From contig CM063109.1 in assembly GCA_031841125.1 (NCBI GenBank), positions 10,020,321 through 10,084,320 of the forward strand: DNA of 64,000 bases. The letters run 5' to 3'. The notes beneath the pieces are model-generated. The model saw nothing but the letters and a program-made list of their open reading frames with translations, made no database searches and was not told where the DNA came from. The first letter of the stretch is position 1, and every line of letters begins with the position of its first letter. This document shows positions 58,651 to 64,000 of this stretch, piece after piece. Both the position numbers and the translations under genes were made by a program. The stretch is from Acanthococcus lagerstroemiae (Eukaryota; Arthropoda; Insecta; Hemiptera; Eriococcidae).

Positions 58651-60309
58651 ACTGAAAGCCTTGTAACTGTTGGATGTCTGGATTACGAATCTATCTCATA
58701 CTGTTTCCCCTTACTCACACTCGTCCACCCGAAGAAAACGATCCACCCCTCCCCGATAATGTTCTCAAGACCAAAGAATTCCGAGGAAGTAAAAAATATT
58801 CCATCGAAAAAATGTTTTATCGAGATACCGCAGAATGCACCTCTAACGCCATTTTCTATTTTTTCAGTCTTGACATACGTACATCAACTCACTAAGCACG
58901 TTTTAAACTCAAGATTTGCGAGAAACAGAACTGATTAACTCGCAACACAATCGATTCATCAAGATAAACCGTTTTATGATTACCTTGAATCCGTAAAAGG
59001 TTTCAAAGGTCACCAAGTTCAAAACGTTCGCTGACGATTAATACTTTTTTTTTCCTCGTTATCCTAGGAGTGTAATACAGCAAATTGCGATATTAATGAC
59101 TCAAATCAAAAGTGAAGCGATGAAGTTCATCATTTGTAGATTCATTGAGAATCATACAAACGTTATCTGCAGACCCTTTATTTACTTTGAACAGGAAATG
59201 AAGACGGAAGAGCAGCAGGTCGATGCCCTGTACATCAACATGGAACGTAAAGATGACTTATTTTTCAATAATTTAATATTACCGTCTGAGAGCACTCGCA
59301 CATTACCTCGTTTAATATCATTTGTTTTTTTGCCGTGAAACGGGCACACAAGTGTCATGAATATCGGTATTTCAGTTTCAGGAAATTGTTGTAAGTCGGT
59401 ATGCTCCAGACGGATAGACATGTCCGCAGGTCCCAAAGGAAATTCCGCAGTGTTAAAATATTGGTACAAATTTCAAGATATCCTGAAATATGGAGTTACC
59501 CACACATCGAGATGAAAATAGAAAACTCTTTCATCATGCGTGTTTTTCGACTTACATTTTATAATATTTGTTCTTTCTAACACAGCATTTGTCATCATCT
59601 CGCCATGGAACTACAAAAACGTGGAAAAGGTTGCAGAGAATGCCGAACAAGGGTGAATCAGAAGTCTTCGTCACTAATATCATCGCTTCCTTATTTTCTC
59701 TCGTTTATTGATTTTTTCAAATTATTTTTATCACGCCAACTGAAAAACGTCACGCACGAAGGTTTGTCAATGAGAAATCACATTATATCCTTTACTCGTA
59801 GGTATGTCACTATAAAAGTCATACGTAATAAATTTTGAAAGACGCGTAAAATTATCAGATCTCAGGATACGACCAACAATATACAAACAGGATGCTTTTT
59901 GGACATTCACACAAGAAACTTACATCGAATCGAGCACTCGAGTTATTTGAATAATGACTCACCAATACGGGTTGACATGGATAATCCGAGGTGGTGTTGA
60001 CAAGAGTTCTGTATTAAGCCACCGGCGAAGGTTACAACTTCCCCCCCCCCCCCTCCTTCCCTTCACTGTCAAAAAAGAGCATTTCAGAATGTATTTTAGC
60101 GTATTCATTACAGCAATCTCCCTCTGTGTGTGCTACATTGGCAAGGGGCTTAAAGAAAAACTAAATGCACATAGGAGGAGGAAAACTCCGACAAATAAAC
60201 CCTGATGAAAGCAAGGGGAAACTACATCAGCATTCTTCCCTGGATATGCGTCTTCACTACCAGAATTATTATGATGGCAACTAACGAAGTAAATAATAAT
60301 TCCGGACGT
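58651..60309. other. No gene recognised
   Basis: Frames at 59096-59338 and 59182-59469 on opposite strands overlap and are unrecognised. A C-run lies at 60043-60052. Confidence 0.4.
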
Positions 60310-60600
60310 AAAAAATTTCCCATTCGGATGTCCGGGTGGAGACTACCTTGTGAGAAACTATCAGTACTGAGAATAAGCACATGGAATGCAAGGATACTGA
60401 ACGAGGTAGGCACATTAGAAAACCTAAAGAAAGATATGAAAATATTAAAACTAGGTACCACAGAAATTAGTAAAGTGGGATGGCCAAAAGAAAATGGTTT
60501 CTGGACGGGGGAGTATAGAGTAATTAATACGACAGCGAAAATATGGCAAGGAGGTGTAGGTATTATTATGAATAAGACTGTAGGGAATAGAGTGCAAAGT
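60310..60600 (+). pseudogene. LINE AP-endonuclease domain fragment
   Basis: The plus-strand frame (within 60205-60636) contains LRISTWNARILNEVGTLENL, EISKVGWPKENGFWTGEYRV and WQGGVGIIMNKTVGNRV. These match the N-terminal endonuclease domain of craniofacial-development-protein-2-like LINEs (pattern TWN-R-L----KLENL, ISEVRWP, SGEYRVIY, GVGIIL-K). The catalytic Glu of the ISE-RWP motif is Lys here (ISKVGWP, codon AAA), which should abolish nicking. Similarity ends near 60595 and no polymerase follows, so this is a truncated remnant, although the frame itself is still open. Confidence 0.85.
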
Positions 60601-60629
60601 TCTGCTCGAGTACTACACACAGGACTTGG

Positions 60630-60815
60630 ATGTTGACCATAGTATCTCTTCGAGTATTCCATGCAGAGCTCTGGGGCAGGCGTGCCTTTCTATTGTCCGT
60701 CAGTCTTTTACCTATCATTAGGTTGGCTAGCTGAGTGACTCTTTCCATCAGCTTTGTCTTCGGTCCTATAGTTTTCTCAGTGGTGGTGACGACTATGGGG
60801 ATGGGCAATTTACAG
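60630..60815 (-). pseudogene. Possible second LINE-derived coding fragment
   Basis: The minus-strand frame 60566-60808 has PIPIVVTTTEKTIGPKTKL and LANLMIGKRL. The pattern VPIVVG-LG-IPK followed by a C-terminal -KA-LL-TA-I-R is common at the end of some LINE polyproteins, and this is a weak echo of it. Assignment is tentative. Confidence 0.25.
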
Positions 60816-61849
60816 CATGGAGGAGGCTATCTATCTGCTTAGTTTGTCAGACATGGGCACGACTTTGGAAAAAGAGTAGACTCTCTAGTCTCCACCGATT
60901 CGACTCTTTATAAGAGTTGATAATGCATGAAGTCTCCACTCGATTTTAGCAACTTCCTAATCAAATTGACGAATTTTGAACTCTCATTCACAAAGGGAAG
61001 TATATTTTATTTCAGTTCATTTTTTCACAGTGAAATAACGCTGAGTTGCCAGGACTTCACTTATTTTTAAAACTGAGCAAACTCCGCGTTGACTCATCAA
61101 GTCTTGAGGAGTAAACCAATTGATGCCCATGACAGGCAGCGTTATACCGAAGAGAGTACTTGGGAAAGGGGTGGAGGACGAGGGCTTTCAAAAACATTTT
61201 GCTTGGCAACTATAGCAAAACTGTGCTCCCATTGGCAATTAATGGCATAATCTGATAAGATCGACTTTTTTTCTTTTTCTTTGTTTACTTTTTTGTCAAT
61301 TTCATCATTTATAACAAAATCAGATTCTCGTTTGGCAAAATGAACATTTTCTGTAGGAAAATTTAAGACCCTATTTTCCTCGTTTTCAAAAAAAAACAAC
61401 AAAAAACTACAACATAACTGCGGTGTGATTCTGATACCAGACTCTTAATTCACTTCATTTTTAAAATGAGTTTAATCTGAGCTGCTAAAACTCAACCAAT
61501 TTTCAAAACTAGATCAATTATATTATGCCTTTAAAGAGTTGATACCTATGTTGATGTGTTCTCTGACTGCCTGCCTGTTGGTTCATTCGATTATTTGTCC
61601 GTGGGGGTAGTTACTCGGTATTTGAAAAATTACAGGGACAGATCTGTTCTCTTAAGTCCAACAGGACAAGGAGAAAAATGGACATGCAACATTAAATATG
61701 TACAGAACTTCAACAGCCGAGGGGATTTCTTTCTTAGCTCCGAATCTGTCTGACACAGGAACAGAAACATATTTACGGAATATAGAATACAGAGGACAAA
61801 ATATATTGACTCTCTCCCATTCTAGACCTTAGTTCTCGACAACATTTTT
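60816..61849. other. No gene recognised
   Basis: AT-rich DNA; 60870-61100 contains ACTCTTTATAAGAGTTGATA and other ACTC/GAGT words. Confidence 0.4.
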
Positions 61850-62160
61850 TGGCGGGAGCTGCCTACCAGACCGTTTGCCTACCTGTTTGCTCGTTCGTCT
61901 GTCTGTTGGTTTGAATTTTGTATTTCGACTCTCAATTTAGAATTCTTACGACAAGGGAGGTGCGGCGAGAGCTGTCTTTTAGACCGTTTGCCAACCTGTC
62001 TGCTCGTTTGTCTGAATTCTGTATTTAAACTCTCAGCTCAGAATTCTTACGACAAGGGAGGTGCGGCGGGAGCTTCCTCTCAATTCGCCTTCCTGTCAGT
62101 TTGTACATCTGCTTGCCAGTCGGTTTCTCAGTCTGACTAATCGGCTCAGTTTTCAGGTGA
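61850..62160 (+). repeat. Tandem repeat, period about 105-112 bp, 2.5 units
   Basis: Units start at GGCGGGAGCTGCCTACCAGA (61850), GCGGCGAGAGCTGTCTTTTA (about 61960) and GGCGGGAGCTTCCTCTCAAT (about 62067). Shared parts are AGACCGTTTGCC-ACCTGT-TGCTCGTT, GAATT-TGTATTT and AGAATTCTTACGACAAGGGA. A looser relative lies at 61564-61600. Confidence 0.8.
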
Positions 62161-62719
62161 AGTGACAGATCTCACCCTGCAAATTTTCTGGATTTCGGAC
62201 TGGCAGCCCACCCAGAGATTTTTTCCGACAGGGAAGGTGAAGACGAGATCCTCAATATAAAATATAGAAAAAACTCCTTAGGTCAGAAAATATTGAACAC
62301 AAGCCTTCGCCAAATACGATAAATTATTATTCATGTCTCATGAGTTTCTGAATGCGCGGATTTTTTTTTTTCAAAAATCATTCTTACATACCGTGGCGGA
62401 TCCAGGGAGCCATCCTGGGAGGGGAAATTAGGAGTATGTGAGAATTGCAGCACTTTTATCAGTCCCTCCTCATGAATACTTGAATCATCTCACGATGGCA
62501 ATTGAACGAGCAGATAAGAAAGACGTACTTAGACTTTTGAACGATCGGCACAGCTCTTTTCTTACTGTCGTTGAAAATAAAAATGCCTACCAAAATACGA
62601 CGTCAAGTTCGTTTAACTCGCTGGATTTTCGATTAGGCACAACAATTTTTGGAGGATTTTGATTATTCATCACAATATTACCCAGTGTTTTCTCTCACAG
62701 AGGGGAAGGGACACTTCAC
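62161..62719. other. No gene recognised
   Basis: CCGTGGCGGATCCAGGGAGC at 62392-62411 resembles a hAT MITE left end (family B-like), but no right end follows. The frame 62438-62662 is unsupported. Confidence 0.35.
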
Positions 62720-63340
62720 AAGATTCGCTAAGATTATTCAGCATCAGTGCTTACATAAGCATCTTTTCGACTCTTCAAGGTTTCCCCTAACTTAAGACTC
62801 GCTAAAACTGCTCAAATAGCATTTGCGACTCACTGTGCCTCTTCTAGTCTTGATTTTGAGACTCATCTCGACACAATCGAGACTTTTTCGAACTCGTACA
62901 ACTACGTGACTCGTGTGACTCTAAAAGACTCCTTGAAACTAAGACTCTTCAATTTCCATTTAAGAATCTCTCAGACTTGATAAGACTTTTTCAAGGCACT
63001 TCTCTGGAACTCACTGGCTAACGATTCTCTAAGGCTCTTCAAGACAGATTTAAGACTAATAAAAATTCTTCCATATTAGTTTAAAATAGTGTTCACTTCA
63101 AGATTTTTTCAAACTTCTTTAAGATTAACAAAGACTGTTCAAACTCATTCAAAATTCATGACTCTTCAAGGTTTGCTAAGATTCTTTCGGCCCCTTTAGA
63201 ATCGAGCAGAACGAGACTTGATCACACCGTCTTCAGTTTCTTCGACTCTTTTAGACTTGTTTAGAATTCGTTACAACTTTAGAGACTTTTACACACTAGT
63301 TTAGGCTTCCTGGAAACTTAAAAGATTCCAGCAGGCTCGT
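62720..63340 (-). repeat. AAGACTC array 5
   Basis: GACTCTTCAA occurs at 62769, 62943 and 63160. Between them are AAGACTCGCTAAAACTGC, GAGACTCATCTCGACACAAT, CTAAAAGACTCCTTG, AGGCTCTTCAAGACAG, AAGACTGTTCAAACTC and TTTTAGACTTGTTTAG. Spacing is irregular, about 15-30 bp. It is the largest clean example of the AAGACTC word family. Confidence 0.65.
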
Positions 63341-63457
63341 TTGATACTGCGTCATTATTTACGAAATTCTTCTAATTTCAATATCTTCCTTTGAGATGGG
63401 CAATAGACGGATGCCTTTTCCAAGTATCCGCGCCTACTTATCGATTATTCAACTTTC

Positions 63458-63705
63458 CAGTGACATAGCCAGGAATTTCCCAAAGGGGAGGGGGGTGAAG
63501 TAAGATTCTCAAAGGAAAAACAGTCGAAAATTAAGATATTTTAAAAATTGCCGATATTAGAGGACTATTTTATGAAAAATGAAGGTAAAATTACTGCTCG
63601 AGCAAAATTTTTTCAAAAAAACGTGTTCTAAAGGCGAAAAGTTGCTCAGTTTTGCATATTTTACATTCAATTTCAGGTGTCTGGGGGGGACATTCGCACC
63701 CCCTG
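63458..63705 (+). mobile_element. hAT-type MITE family B, copy 4 (248 bp)
   Basis: The left end is CAGTGACATAGCCAGG (63458). The right side matches the 3828 copy up to TTCAATTTCAGGTG, then a G-run and GCACCCCCTG. A perfect 8-bp duplication CAACTTTC lies at 63450-63457 and 63706-63713. The usual right-end TIR sequence is missing although the duplication is intact, so the end was altered at or after insertion. Confidence 0.88.
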
Positions 63706-64000
63706 CAACTTTCTTATCAGTGAGAAGATTAAGATGAACATTTCATGCCTTGGGATCTCTTCGTGGCAATACAGGATGTTTCCAAATTACTTTCCCAGCA
63801 TTTTGAAAGACCGAAAAAATGACCACAGGGCGACATTATTCATGAACAATTTGTAATTCGTTATTGCAATAAGACGCATAGCAGAGGAAGTAATTAGGTT
63901 TAGAACAATTTTTCAAGACATCTGCGAGTTTAGTCTACCTAATGGTTTATCATTTAGGAGACTGAAGTATCGTGTCTGATGCCATCATCATTCAAAAGGA
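63706..64000. other. No gene recognised
   Basis: Plain AT-rich DNA to the window edge. Confidence 0.4.

Overview
This window looks like nuclear DNA of an arthropod, most likely an insect. It is AT-rich and almost gene-free. It carries long homopolymers, a CT microsatellite and many short non-autonomous DNA transposons, plus decayed non-LTR retrotransposons (one R1-like), a mariner relic and a tRNA-derived SINE. There is no bacterial-type gene packing. I cannot fix the order or species from sequence alone.

The one host gene I can defend is on the minus strand at 53491-53966. It is the first coding exon of a TESK/LIMK-family protein kinase, the orthologue type called center divider (cdi) in Drosophila. 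The exon ends in a clean GTAAGA donor directly after the glycine-rich loop. No later kinase exon was recognised to the left, so 1-53490 is probably largely or wholly intronic for this gene. DNA to the right of 53967 would be an upstream intron, leader or promoter.

The rest is a repeat landscape. Left third (1-20 kb): a CT microsatellite, a hAT-type MITE nested inside an older repeat with a paralogous empty site nearby, a second hAT-type MITE family with 8-bp target duplications, a TA-flanked foldback element, a 24-bp-TIR family, and degenerate arrays built on AAGACTC/GAGTCTT. Middle (20-47 kb): a 548-bp hAT element with TGCATATTT motifs, a 696-bp element with 36-bp TIRs, tandem copies of the 24-bp-TIR family, a decayed hAT/ZMYM1-like transposase, foldback and CAGGGTG elements, a decayed LINE reverse transcriptase, a CpG-richer ORF-poor block at 39.1-40.0 kb that could be regulatory, and a tRNA-derived SINE.

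Right third (47-64 kb): a decayed R1-clade reverse transcriptase, a mariner transposase pseudogene split by a MITE-like element with a 6-bp duplication, the kinase exon with a small MITE in its intron, a composite hAT element, two more LINE fragments, tandem repeats and another AAGACTC array.

The strongest unusual observations are the 6-bp duplications of two CAGGSTG-ended elements (one proved by the mariner frame around it), the AAGACTC arrays (one arranged head to head), and the G/C homopolymer tracts just inside the ends of several MITE families.
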